Positions 1 through 5,017 of a DNA stretch of 5,017 nt are shown here, in pieces. The stretch covers positions 1 through 5,017 of the forward strand of contig JAFALP010000081.1 of NCBI GenBank assembly GCA_019234175.1. The letters run 5' to 3'. Within the stretch, counting starts at the first letter, position 1, and each line of letters starts with the position of its first letter. Position numbers and translations under genes: made by a program. Source of the DNA: Actinomycetota bacterium (GTDB lineage Bacteria; Actinomycetota; Thermoleophilia; Gaiellales; Gaiellaceae). The notes beneath the pieces were generated by a model, which was not told where the DNA came from, did no database searches, and saw only the letters and a list, made by a program, of their open reading frames with translations.

Positions 1-216
1 GACGGCCTCGTGGCGCGCACGCCGAGCGAGAGCGACCGGCGGCGCGTCGGCCTCACGCTCACGGACGGCGGCCAGCGGCTCCTCCGGCGCGTGCGCTCCC
101 GCCGCACCGCGTGGCTCGCTCAGCGGCTCGGCCGTCTCGAGCCGAAGGATCGCGCCGCCATCGAGGCGGCGGTCGAACCGCTGTGGGGTCTGCTCCGAGA
201 GGGCGAACGCCGGTGA
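1..216 (+). CDS. MarR-family transcriptional regulator, C-terminal fragment (5' end outside window)
   Basis: This is the last 71 residues of a winged-helix repressor, in frame from base 1 to the TGA at 214-216. The visible start, DGLVARTPSESDRRRVGLTL followed by TDGG, matches the MarR wing: the Asp-Arg pair at residues 12-13, then the LTxxG turn that opens the long C-terminal dimerisation helices. The rest is helical and charged (RRVRSRRTAWLAQRLGRLEP), as expected for that dimer region. The N-terminal helices and the recognition helix lie upstream of the window. MarR proteins usually bind palindromes near their own promoter and release on binding a small phenolic or drug-like ligand, often controlling a neighbouring exporter. 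Here the stop overlaps the start of an MFS exporter gene by 4 nt (GTGA), so co-expression and control of that exporter are likely (inference). The operator and promoter should lie before base 1. An internal GTG at 10 is not the true start, since homology begins before it. Confidence 0.88.
   Translation, partial: DGLVARTPSESDRRRVGLTLTDGGQRLLRRVRSRRTAWLAQRLGRLEPKDRAAIEAAVEPLWGLLREGERR
197..203 (+). promoter_or_regulatory. Ribosome binding site for the MFS gene (GAGAGGG)
   Basis: A purine run, GAGAGGG, lies inside the MarR coding end and finishes 9 nt before the GTG at 213. It supports GTG 213 as the start of the exporter rather than the further-upstream in-frame ATG at 111. Together with the GTGA overlap it points to translational coupling. 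Confidence 0.5.
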
Positions 217-1445
217 GCCGGACGTTCTCGAGCCTCCGGTACCGCAACTACCGCCTCTTCTTCACGGGCCAGCTCATCTCGCAGACCGGCTCGTGGATGC
301 AGCGCATCGCACTCGGCTGGTACGTCCTCGACCTCACGCACAACGACGCGTTCGCGGTCGGGGTCATGGCCTTCGCGCAGTTCCTGCCGTACACGCTCTT
401 CGGCCTCTTCGCCGGCGTGATCACGGACCGGCTGGACGCGCGGCGCCTCGTCCTCGCGACGCAGGTCGGGCAGACGATCTCCGCGGTCGTCCTCACATGG
501 CTCGCCCTCGCCCACCTGGCGCAGCCGTGGATGCTTTACCTCATCGCCTTCGTGAACGGCACCGTCCTCGTCCTCGACGTGCCCTCACGGCAGCAGCTGA
601 CCTACCGGATGGTCGGCCGCGAGGCGCTGCCGAACGCGATCGCGCTCAACTCGAGCCTCTTCAACGCCTCGCGCGTCTTCGGCCCGTCCGTCGCCGGGAT
701 CCTCCTCGGCTTCGCCGGCGTCGGCGCGTGCTTCCTCGTCAACGCCGTCAGCTTCGTCGCCGTTCTCGGCGGGCTGCTCGCGATGCGCACGCGCGACTTC
801 TTCCCGCTGGAGCAGTTCGACCGGCCGCGCATCCTCGCCGGAACGCGCGAGGGCCTCGCGTACGTCCGCCGGCAGCCGCGCATGCTCACCGTGCTCGCGC
901 TGACGCTCGTCCTGAGCACGTTCGCCTTCAACTTCAACGTCACGCTTCCCGTGCTCGCCAAGGTGACGCTGCACGGACACGGCACCGTGTACGGGTTCCT
1001 GTCCGCCATCTTCGGCGCGGGCGCGCTCGTCGGCGCGCTCGTCGCCGCCTCGCGTGCGCGCGCGTCCGCCCGCACCATGCTGATCGGCGCCCTCGTGTTC
1101 ACGGTGGCGGAGACGCTGCTCGCGTTCGCGAACAACGAGTACGCGGCGGGACTGCTGCTCTTCCTCGTCGGCGCCGGCTTCACCGCGTGGTCTGCGAACT
1201 CGAACGCCTCCATGCAGCTTGCGGCGCCCGACCGGCTGCGGGGCCGCATCATCGGCCTCTACTTCTACGCGTTCAACGGCACGGGGCCGCTCGGCGGGCT
1301 GCTCGCCGGCTGGCTCTGCGCCAGGGGCGGCACCGAGCTCGCGTTCGGCGTGGCGGGAGTCGCCGGGATGGCCGGGGCGGTCGGCGCGGCCGCCGCCCTC
1401 CGCCGGCGCCGGATCGAGATTCCCCGGCCGGCCCCAGCGACGTAG
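213..1445 (+). CDS. MFS transporter, EntS-like MFS_3 type, probable drug or metabolite exporter
   Basis: A 410-residue inner-membrane protein with about 12 predicted membrane helices, near residues 15-37, 48-70, 79-99, 105-122, 150-170, 171-190, 222-244, 258-280, 287-305, 311-330, 345-369 and 375-396. The start FSSLRYRNYRLFFTGQLIS and the following GSWMQRIALGWYVLDLT are typical of the MFS_3 (enterobactin exporter-like) branch. The loop after helix 2 carries an MFS motif A variant, GVITDRLDARR (68-78). Residues 122-162 hold the family block DVPSRQQL ... LPNAIALNSSLFNASRVFGPS, and the second half has a matching block, NASMQLAAPDRLRGR (331-345) and GTGPLGGLLAG. Such proteins are proton-driven exporters; the substrate cannot be read from the sequence. 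GTG at 213 is preferred because homology begins there, it has a ribosome site, and it overlaps the MarR stop as GTGA. An in-frame ATG at 111 would add 34 unrelated arginine-rich residues. Length is normal (about 400-420). Linkage to MarR suggests ligand-induced efflux (inference). Confidence 0.92.
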   Translation: MSRTFSSLRYRNYRLFFTGQLISQTGSWMQRIALGWYVLDLTHNDAFAVGVMAFAQFLPYTLFGLFAGVITDRLDARRLVLATQVGQTISAVVLTWLALAHLAQPWMLYLIAFVNGTVLVLDVPSRQQLTYRMVGREALPNAIALNSSLFNASRVFGPSVAGILLGFAGVGACFLVNAVSFVAVLGGLLAMRTRDFFPLEQFDRPRILAGTREGLAYVRRQPRMLTVLALTLVLSTFAFNFNVTLPVLAKVTLHGHGTVYGFLSAIFGAGALVGALVAASRARASARTMLIGALVFTVAETLLAFANNEYAAGLLLFLVGAGFTAWSANSNASMQLAAPDRLRGRIIGLYFYAFNGTGPLGGLLAGWLCARGGTELAFGVAGVAGMAGAVGAAAALRRRRIEIPRPAPAT

Positions 1446-1448
1446 GCT
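1443..1448 (+). promoter_or_regulatory. Possible -10 element (TAGGCT) for a leaderless hydrolase transcript
   Basis: TAGGCT fits the TAnnnT -10 pattern and ends 7 nt before the GTG at 1456, the spacing expected if transcription starts at the start codon, as is common for leaderless actinobacterial genes. It overlaps the stop codon of the MFS gene. No convincing -35 was found upstream, and the same bases (GTAGG, 1442-1446) could instead serve as a weak ribosome site. Weak evidence only. Confidence 0.22.
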
Positions 1449-1455
1449 TTCCGGC

Positions 1456-2274
1456 GTGTCGCCGGTGCTCGACGTCGACGGACTGCACATGCACTACGTC
1501 GAAGAGGGCAGCGGCGAGCCGGTGCTCCTCCTGCACGGCGAGCCGACGTCGTCCTTTCTCTGGCGCAACCTCGTCCCGCCGATCGTGGCGAGCGGCAGGC
1601 GCGCGGTCGCGCCCGACCTCATCGGCTTCGGCCGCTCCGACAAGCCGGCCGACATCGGCTGGTACTCGTACGACCGGCACGTCGCGTCGGTCGAACGGCT
1701 CGCTGCCGAGCTCGACCTGCGTGGGATCACGCTCGTCGTGCACGACTGGGGCGGCCCGATTGGCCTGCGCTTCGCCGTCGAGCACGAGGAGCTCGTCGAC
1801 CGGCTCGTCATCCTCGACACCGGCATCGGCGGCGGCCGTCCGCCGAGCGACGAGTGGCCGCGCTTCCGCGAGGTCGTCCGCCGGATCGGCGCCGCCATCG
1901 AGCCGGCGCGCCTCGTCGAGGCGGGCACCGTCAACGGGCTCAGCGACGAGGTGCGCGAGGCCTACGCGGCGCCTTTCCCCACGGCCGAGTCGAAGGCCGG
2001 CGTCCTCGCCTTCCCCGAGCTCGTGCCCGCCGAGCCGGAGCACCCGAACGCGGCTGCGATGAACCGCGTGCGCGAGGCCCTGCGCTCCTGGCAGAAGCCG
2101 GCGCTCGTCGTCTGGGGCGCGGGCGACTCGGTGCTGCCACCGGCGCACGCCCATGCGTTCGCGGCGCTCGTCCCGGGTGCAGGAGAGCCCGTCATCCTCG
2201 AGGGCGCCGGGCACTTCCTGCAGGAGGACAAGCCGGAGGAGCTGGCGAAGACCGTTCTTCGATTCCTCGGCTGA
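1456..2274 (+). CDS. Alpha/beta-hydrolase with haloalkane dehalogenase (DhlA-type, HLD-I) signature
   Basis: A 272-residue soluble alpha/beta-hydrolase. Visible elements in order: oxyanion loop HGEPTSS (27-33) followed by LWRNLVP; the strand and turn APDLIGFGRSDKP (52-64); nucleophile elbow HDWGG with Asp97 and Trp98; a cap region with Trp134; the cap segment AYAAPFP (169-175) followed by AGVLAFP; the acid Asp224 in GAGDSVLPP; and the base His253 in GAGHFLQED. Haloalkane dehalogenases cleave carbon-halogen bonds to give an alcohol and halide, using Asp as nucleophile and two halide-binding residues. HGEP rather than HGNP, Trp after the nucleophile, the late Asp acid, and AYAAPFP are, from memory, features of DhlA and subfamily I. 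The protein is about 40 residues shorter than DhlA, mostly at the N-terminus. Start GTG 1456 is chosen for its position 10 nt after the MFS stop; GTG 1465 is an alternative. An epoxide hydrolase or a non-dehalogenating relative remains possible. No signal peptide is seen, so it should be cytoplasmic. Certain as alpha/beta-hydrolase, moderate as dehalogenase. Confidence 0.82.
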   Translation: MSPVLDVDGLHMHYVEEGSGEPVLLLHGEPTSSFLWRNLVPPIVASGRRAVAPDLIGFGRSDKPADIGWYSYDRHVASVERLAAELDLRGITLVVHDWGGPIGLRFAVEHEELVDRLVILDTGIGGGRPPSDEWPRFREVVRRIGAAIEPARLVEAGTVNGLSDEVREAYAAPFPTAESKAGVLAFPELVPAEPEHPNAAAMNRVREALRSWQKPALVVWGAGDSVLPPAHAHAFAALVPGAGEPVILEGAGHFLQEDKPEELAKTVLRFLG

Positions 2275-2288
2275 GGACTACAGTTGAC

Positions 2289-2295
2289 AGGGGGA
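2289..2295 (+). promoter_or_regulatory. Ribosome binding site for the histidine kinase gene (AGGGGGA)
   Basis: AGGGGGA is the only purine-rich run in the 23-nt gap before the kinase gene. It ends just 2 nt before the ATG at 2298, closer than the usual 5-9 nt, which may lower initiation. It still supports ATG 2298 over the downstream in-frame GTG codons at 2328 and 2343, which lack any such run and would cut into the first membrane helix. Confidence 0.5.
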
Positions 2296-2297
2296 CG

Positions 2298-3998
2298 ATG
2301 CGCGTTTCGCGTGACTCTCGGCTGGTCGTGGGCGCCCTGGGCGTGCAGCTCGCGCTGAGCGCGATCTACTTCCTGTTCCCGCGCTACGGGATCGTCCAGT
2401 ACACGCTCTACGAAGTCTTCGCCGGCGTCGCCGTCGCCGCCATCGCCTACGGCGTCCGCCGCTATCGCCCGATGCCGTGGGCGCCTTGGGTCGTCTTCGC
2501 GACCGGCATCGCGGCGTTCATCAGCGGCGACATCTTCACCGACGTCCACCCGAACGCCACCTCGCCGTCGAGCGCCGACGTCTCCTACCTGATCGGCTAC
2601 CCACTCCTCGCGGGAACGGTGGTGATGCTCGTCGTCGCGTCGGGCGGGTATCGCCGTTCCGGAGCGCTCGTCGACGCGACCATCGTCACGCTCGCGTTCA
2701 CCGTCTTCCAGTGGATTTACGTCATGTACCCCGCCGTGCATGCGTCGGGGCCGCTGGGCGGCAGGGTCGTCCTCGGGATCCTCTATCCAATCATGGACAT
2801 CGTGCTGCTCGGCGCCGCGGCGGGGTTCTTCGTCACGCCGGCGTGGCGGACGCCGGCGTTCGCCCTGCTCGTGCTCGGGATGGCGACGCAGCTGATCGGC
2901 GACACCGCCATCAGCCTCTCGCCCGGGTACAGCGGCGCCGGGTGGACCGACTGGCCGTTCATGGCGTCGTACATCTTCTGGGGCGCCGCGGCGCTCGACC
3001 CGTCGATGCGACGGCTGGGTGAGCCGTCCCCGCGGGCGGTCGGAGGCGTGAGCCGATGGCGGCTCGCCGTCCTGACCGCCGCGCTCCTGTCGGTGCCGAT
3101 CGCGCGCGTGATCGCCGACGTTCAGGGTCGCATGATCGGCGTCTGGGTGGTGGCGGCGCTCTGGAGCGCGATCTGCCTGCTCGTGATCGCGCGTATCGCC
3201 GGGATCCTCGGCTCGGTGGAGCGCGCCCGCGGCCTGCTCGCGGAACAGAACGAGGAGCTCATCCAGGCGGACCGTTTGAAGGACGAGTTCATCGCGCTCG
3301 TCTCGCACGACCTGCGCACGCCGCTCACGTCCATCATCGGCTATGTCGAGCTCGCGCTCGACGACGGCTCGGACGCGCCGCTGGACGAGGAGCGCCGCCG
3401 CTACCTCGAGGTGGTCGCGCGCAGCTCCGACCGACTGCTCCGGCTCGTGGACGACCTGCTCCTCGCCGCGCGCCTGCAGTCGGGCCGCTTCGCGCTCAAC
3501 GTCGCGGAGACCGATCTCCAGAAGGTCGCGGAAGAGGTGCTCGACGAGATGCACGGGCGCGCGGAGCGCAAGGGCGTCTCGCTCTTCATCGCGTGCGACG
3601 GACCGATGATCGTCGAAGGCGACCGGCGGCGGCTCATGCAGCTGCTCGACAACCTCCTCTCGAACGCGATCAAGTTCACGCCGCAGGGAGGCCGCGTCGA
3701 GCTCCGCGTCGAGCGCGCGCTCGGCGGTGCCGCGCTCGAGGTGCTCGACACCGGCGTCGGCATCGAGCCCGGCGACGAGGAGCGAATCTTCGACCGCTTC
3801 TACCGGTCGGCGAGCTCGGTGACCGAGCATGTCCAGGGAACCGGTCTCGGTCTCTTCATCGCGCGCGCGATCGCCGAGCGCCACGGCGGATCGCTCGTGG
3901 CCCGGCGCCGCGAGAACGGCGGCAGCGCATTCCGCGTCGAGCTGCCCGCGCATGGCATCGTGTCGTTCACCGAGACCGAGGGGGAGCTCGTCGCATGA
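2298..3998 (+). CDS. Membrane-bound sensor histidine kinase with 10-TM N-terminal domain
   Basis: A 566-residue kinase. Residues 1-300 form about 10 membrane helices (near 8-27, 34-52, 60-78, 96-115, 122-146, 156-178, 185-207, 219-233, 253-273, 278-300) with only short loops, so the stimulus is probably sensed within or at the membrane. Motifs SADVSYLIGYPLLAG (92-106), LYPIMDIVLLGA (162-173), GDTAISLSPGY (201-211) and AALDPSMRRL (231-240) resemble, from memory, an N-terminal region often found in actinobacterial GGDEF/EAL proteins. There is no HAMP or PAS; a helical linker (305-330) leads to the DHp H-box SHDLRTPL with phospho-acceptor His337. The HDLRT context keeps the acid and Thr associated with phosphatase activity. 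The ATPase domain shows the N box (Asn452, Asn456), G1 DTGVGI (484-489), F box IFDRFYR (497-503) and G2 GTGLGL (514-519), so it looks fully active. It starts 23 nt after the hydrolase gene and overlaps the next gene as ATGA. The family autophosphorylates on His and passes phosphate to a receiver Asp; the overlapping receiver is the likely partner. Confidence 0.93.
   Translation: MRVSRDSRLVVGALGVQLALSAIYFLFPRYGIVQYTLYEVFAGVAVAAIAYGVRRYRPMPWAPWVVFATGIAAFISGDIFTDVHPNATSPSSADVSYLIGYPLLAGTVVMLVVASGGYRRSGALVDATIVTLAFTVFQWIYVMYPAVHASGPLGGRVVLGILYPIMDIVLLGAAAGFFVTPAWRTPAFALLVLGMATQLIGDTAISLSPGYSGAGWTDWPFMASYIFWGAAALDPSMRRLGEPSPRAVGGVSRWRLAVLTAALLSVPIARVIADVQGRMIGVWVVAALWSAICLLVIARIAGILGSVERARGLLAEQNEELIQADRLKDEFIALVSHDLRTPLTSIIGYVELALDDGSDAPLDEERRRYLEVVARSSDRLLRLVDDLLLAARLQSGRFALNVAETDLQKVAEEVLDEMHGRAERKGVSLFIACDGPMIVEGDRRRLMQLLDNLLSNAIKFTPQGGRVELRVERALGGAALEVLDTGVGIEPGDEERIFDRFYRSASSVTEHVQGTGLGLFIARAIAERHGGSLVARRRENGGSAFRVELPAHGIVSFTETEGELVA
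3978..3986 (+). promoter_or_regulatory. Strong ribosome binding site for the receiver gene (GAGGGGGAG)
   Basis: GAGGGGGAG lies within the last codons of the kinase gene and ends 8 nt before the ATG at 3995. It fixes the receiver start and suggests that the receiver is made at a good rate, perhaps more than the kinase, whose own site is poorly spaced. Confidence 0.7.
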
Positions 3999-4360
3999 CC
4001 ACGGTGCTCGTCGCAGAGGACGACGACGACATCCTCCTCCTCGTCGCGACGAGGCTGAAGCGGGACGGCTACGACGTCGTCACCGCGCGCAACGGCCGGG
4101 AGGCGTTGACGCTCGTGCGCGAGCGCAGGCCCGACATCGCCGTCCTCGACATCGGCATGCCGCCACCCGACGGCCTCGAGGTGATCAAGCAGATCCGCGA
4201 GGACGACTCGCTCGCCGGCACGCGGGTGATCCTTCTCACCGCGAAGGCGCAGGCAACCGACATCCAGCGCGGCATCGACGCGGGCGCGGACGCAGACGTG
4301 AGCAAGCCGTTCTCGCCCGCGGAGCTGGCCGCGCGCGTCGCCTCGCTGCTCGAGGGCTAG
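3995..4360 (+). CDS. Single-domain response regulator (receiver only)
   Basis: A 121-residue protein that is one complete CheY-like receiver domain and nothing else. It has the acidic pocket Glu8-Asp9-Asp10 (VLVAEDDDD), phospho-acceptor Asp52 in VLDIGMPPPDG, Thr82 in LLTAK and Lys104 in SKPF. The sequence ends at the fifth helix (AELAARVASLLEG), leaving no room for a DNA-binding or enzymatic output domain. The position three residues before Lys104, which is normally Tyr, Phe or another aromatic (CheY Tyr106), is Asp101 here, so aromatic switching upon phosphorylation may be absent or altered. The ATG overlaps the kinase stop (ATGA) and has a strong ribosome site, so the kinase is the probable phosphodonor. 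Without an output domain it should act by protein-protein contact, as a relay, or as a phosphate sink (inference). Its TAG stop shares the CTAG at 4357-4360 with the gene on the opposite strand. Confidence 0.93.
   Translation: MTTVLVAEDDDDILLLVATRLKRDGYDVVTARNGREALTLVRERRPDIAVLDIGMPPPDGLEVIKQIREDDSLAGTRVILLTAKAQATDIQRGIDAGADADVSKPFSPAELAARVASLLEG
4357..4360. other. Shared palindromic stop (CTAG) of two convergent genes
   Basis: CTAG is its own reverse complement. Bases 4358-4360 are the TAG stop of the + strand receiver gene, and 4357-4359 read on the - strand are the TAG stop of the OmpR-type regulator. The two genes therefore overlap tail to tail by 4 nt, with no spacer for a terminator. 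Any terminator for either transcript must lie inside the other gene; no obvious hairpin with a T-run was seen near the junction. Confidence 0.95.
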
Positions 4361-5017
4361 GTCGTTCCCGGCGCCGTGTAGCGATAGCCGAACCCGCGCA
4401 CGGTCTCGATCGGCACGGAGTCGGGCTCGTCCGGCTGCAACTTGCGCCGCAGATAGCCGATGTAGAGCTTCACCTGGTCGCCGCCGACGCCGTACGCGTC
4501 TCCCCAGACGAGCTCGAGCAGCTGCTCGCGGCTCAGCACCTGACGTGGGTTGCGGACGAACGTGGAGAGAAGGCGGAACTCGAGGGGCGTCAGCTGCACC
4601 TCACGGTCGCCAACGGTGACGCGGCGCTGGCCCCAGTCGATGGTGAGGTAGCCGTCGCCGTAGGAGTCGGCTTCGTCCCCGCGGCCGCCGCGCGCGGAAC
4701 GGCGGAGAAGCGCCTGCACGCGCGCGATCAGCTCCTGGCGGCCGAAGGGCTTGACGACGTAGTCGTCGGCGCCCGCGTGGAGGCCGCGCACGCGCTCGAG
4801 CTCGTCGGCGCGCGCGGTGAGCATGAGCACCGGCACGTCGGACATGTCGCGGATGCGATCGAGCATCTGCCATCCGTCGAGCTCGGGCATGGAGACGTCG
4901 AGGATGACGAGATCCGGCCGCTGCGCATGGAACTCGCGCATGCCGTCGCGCCCGTCCGGGGCCTCGTACACGACCGCGCCCGCCCGCTCCAGGAGGGTCC
5001 GGACGAGGCCTCGGATG
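4357..5017 (-). CDS. OmpR/PhoB-family response regulator, N-terminus cut by window edge
   Basis: A two-domain DNA-binding response regulator with 219 residues visible, open to the window end; about the first 12-15 residues, holding strand 1 and the acidic pocket, are missing. The visible protein begins IRGLVRTLLERAGAVVYEAP, the first helix and second strand of a receiver. Next come phospho-acceptor Asp (visible residue 40) in LVILDVSMPELDGW, the Thr in LMLTARAD (67), and GADDYVVKPFG with its normal Tyr and Lys (89). After a charged linker (about 105-118), the winged-helix output domain shows QLTPLEFRLL, RQVLSREQLLELVWG, the recognition-helix segment GGDQVKLYIGYLRRKL and wing ETVRGFGYRY. The family dimerises upon phosphorylation and binds direct repeats at promoters. 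A GTG at 4971 is not the true start because receiver homology runs past it. No kinase follows it on this strand, so its partner is either upstream of the gene (beyond 5017) or the convergent kinase. Confidence 0.93.
   Translation of the reverse strand, partial: IRGLVRTLLERAGAVVYEAPDGRDGMREFHAQRPDLVILDVSMPELDGWQMLDRIRDMSDVPVLMLTARADELERVRGLHAGADDYVVKPFGRQELIARVQALLRRSARGGRGDEADSYGDGYLTIDWGQRRVTVGDREVQLTPLEFRLLSTFVRNPRQVLSREQLLELVWGDAYGVGGDQVKLYIGYLRRKLQPDEPDSVPIETVRGFGYRYTAPGTT

Noticed and set aside
111..212. N-terminal extension of the MFS protein from the ATG at 111
   Set aside because: It lies in another frame within the MarR end, codes for arginine-rich residues unlike a transporter start, and GTG 213 has both a ribosome site and the expected family start.
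1010..1060. Short repeated GCGCTCGTCGGC-like strings
   Set aside because: They encode an Ala/Val/Gly/Leu-rich membrane helix; the repetition follows from residue and codon bias and shows no regular period.
1219..1455. N-terminal extension of the hydrolase into the MFS gene (ATG at 1219)
   Set aside because: These residues are an out-of-frame reading of the last MFS helices; hydrolase homology begins only near 1465.
293..2062. A 589-codon + strand frame across the MFS and hydrolase genes
   Set aside because: It is out of frame with both recognised proteins, and its translation is a low-complexity Arg/Ala/Pro string.
2284..2289. TTGACA as a -35 promoter element
   Set aside because: It lies 8 nt before the kinase ATG, so its transcript would start inside the gene, and no -10-like string follows at 16-18 nt.
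1854..2297. N-terminal extension of the kinase into the hydrolase gene
   Set aside because: The extra residues are an Arg/Ala-rich shadow of the hydrolase. ATG 2298 has a purine-rich run before it and is followed directly by the first membrane helix.
1962..3953. A 663-codon open frame on the - strand opposite the hydrolase and kinase genes
   Set aside because: It mirrors two clear + strand genes, its protein is rich in Arg, Glu, Asp and Ala with no domain pattern, and such long antisense frames are expected from G/C-rich third positions.
4357..4971. GTG at 4971 as the start of the OmpR-type regulator
   Set aside because: Receiver homology continues upstream in frame to the window end (LVRTLLERAGAVV), so the gene is cut by the edge rather than starting here.

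Overview
The window is high-GC DNA (roughly 70% G+C by eye), with strong G/C bias at third codon positions, GTG starts and almost no intergenic space. Gene content and protein style (MarR-MFS pair, multi-TM histidine kinase, single-domain receiver, OmpR-type regulator) suggest an actinobacterium, possibly of the Thermoleophilia (Gaiellales/Solirubrobacterales) type. That placement is inferred from general resemblance, not from a marker gene.

Layout: five genes run on the + strand from 1 to 4360, and a sixth on the - strand runs from 5017 down to 4357. (1) 1-216 is the C-terminal end of a MarR-family regulator cut by the window edge. (2) 213-1445 is a complete 12-TM MFS exporter of the EntS-like MFS_3 type, overlapping the regulator by GTGA. 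(3) 1456-2274 is an alpha/beta-hydrolase with the residue signature of subfamily I (DhlA-like) haloalkane dehalogenases. (4) 2298-3998 is a histidine kinase with a large membrane-embedded N-terminal half. (5) 3995-4360 is a receiver-only response regulator overlapping the kinase by ATGA. (6) 4357-5017 (-) is an OmpR/PhoB-type response regulator lacking its first residues at the window edge; it meets the receiver gene tail to tail at a shared palindromic CTAG, so both genes end in TAG on the same four bases.

How the genes may work together: MarR plus MFS is a classic substrate-responsive efflux unit, and the hydrolase 10 nt downstream may act on a related (perhaps halogenated) compound. The kinase and receiver are translationally coupled and probably form one signalling pair. 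The receiver has no output domain, so it must act by protein contact or as a phosphate sink or relay. The convergent OmpR-type regulator is a possible second target of the same kinase, or belongs to a system outside the window. All + strand gaps are 23 nt or less and show no clear hairpin terminator, so one long transcript is possible.

No RNA gene, CRISPR array, insertion sequence or long repeat was seen, and no stretch over 300 bases lacks a gene. Nothing clearly amounts to a new system. The most interesting points are the dehalogenase signature, the receiver with an Asp in place of the usual aromatic switch residue, and the shared-stop arrangement of the signalling genes.
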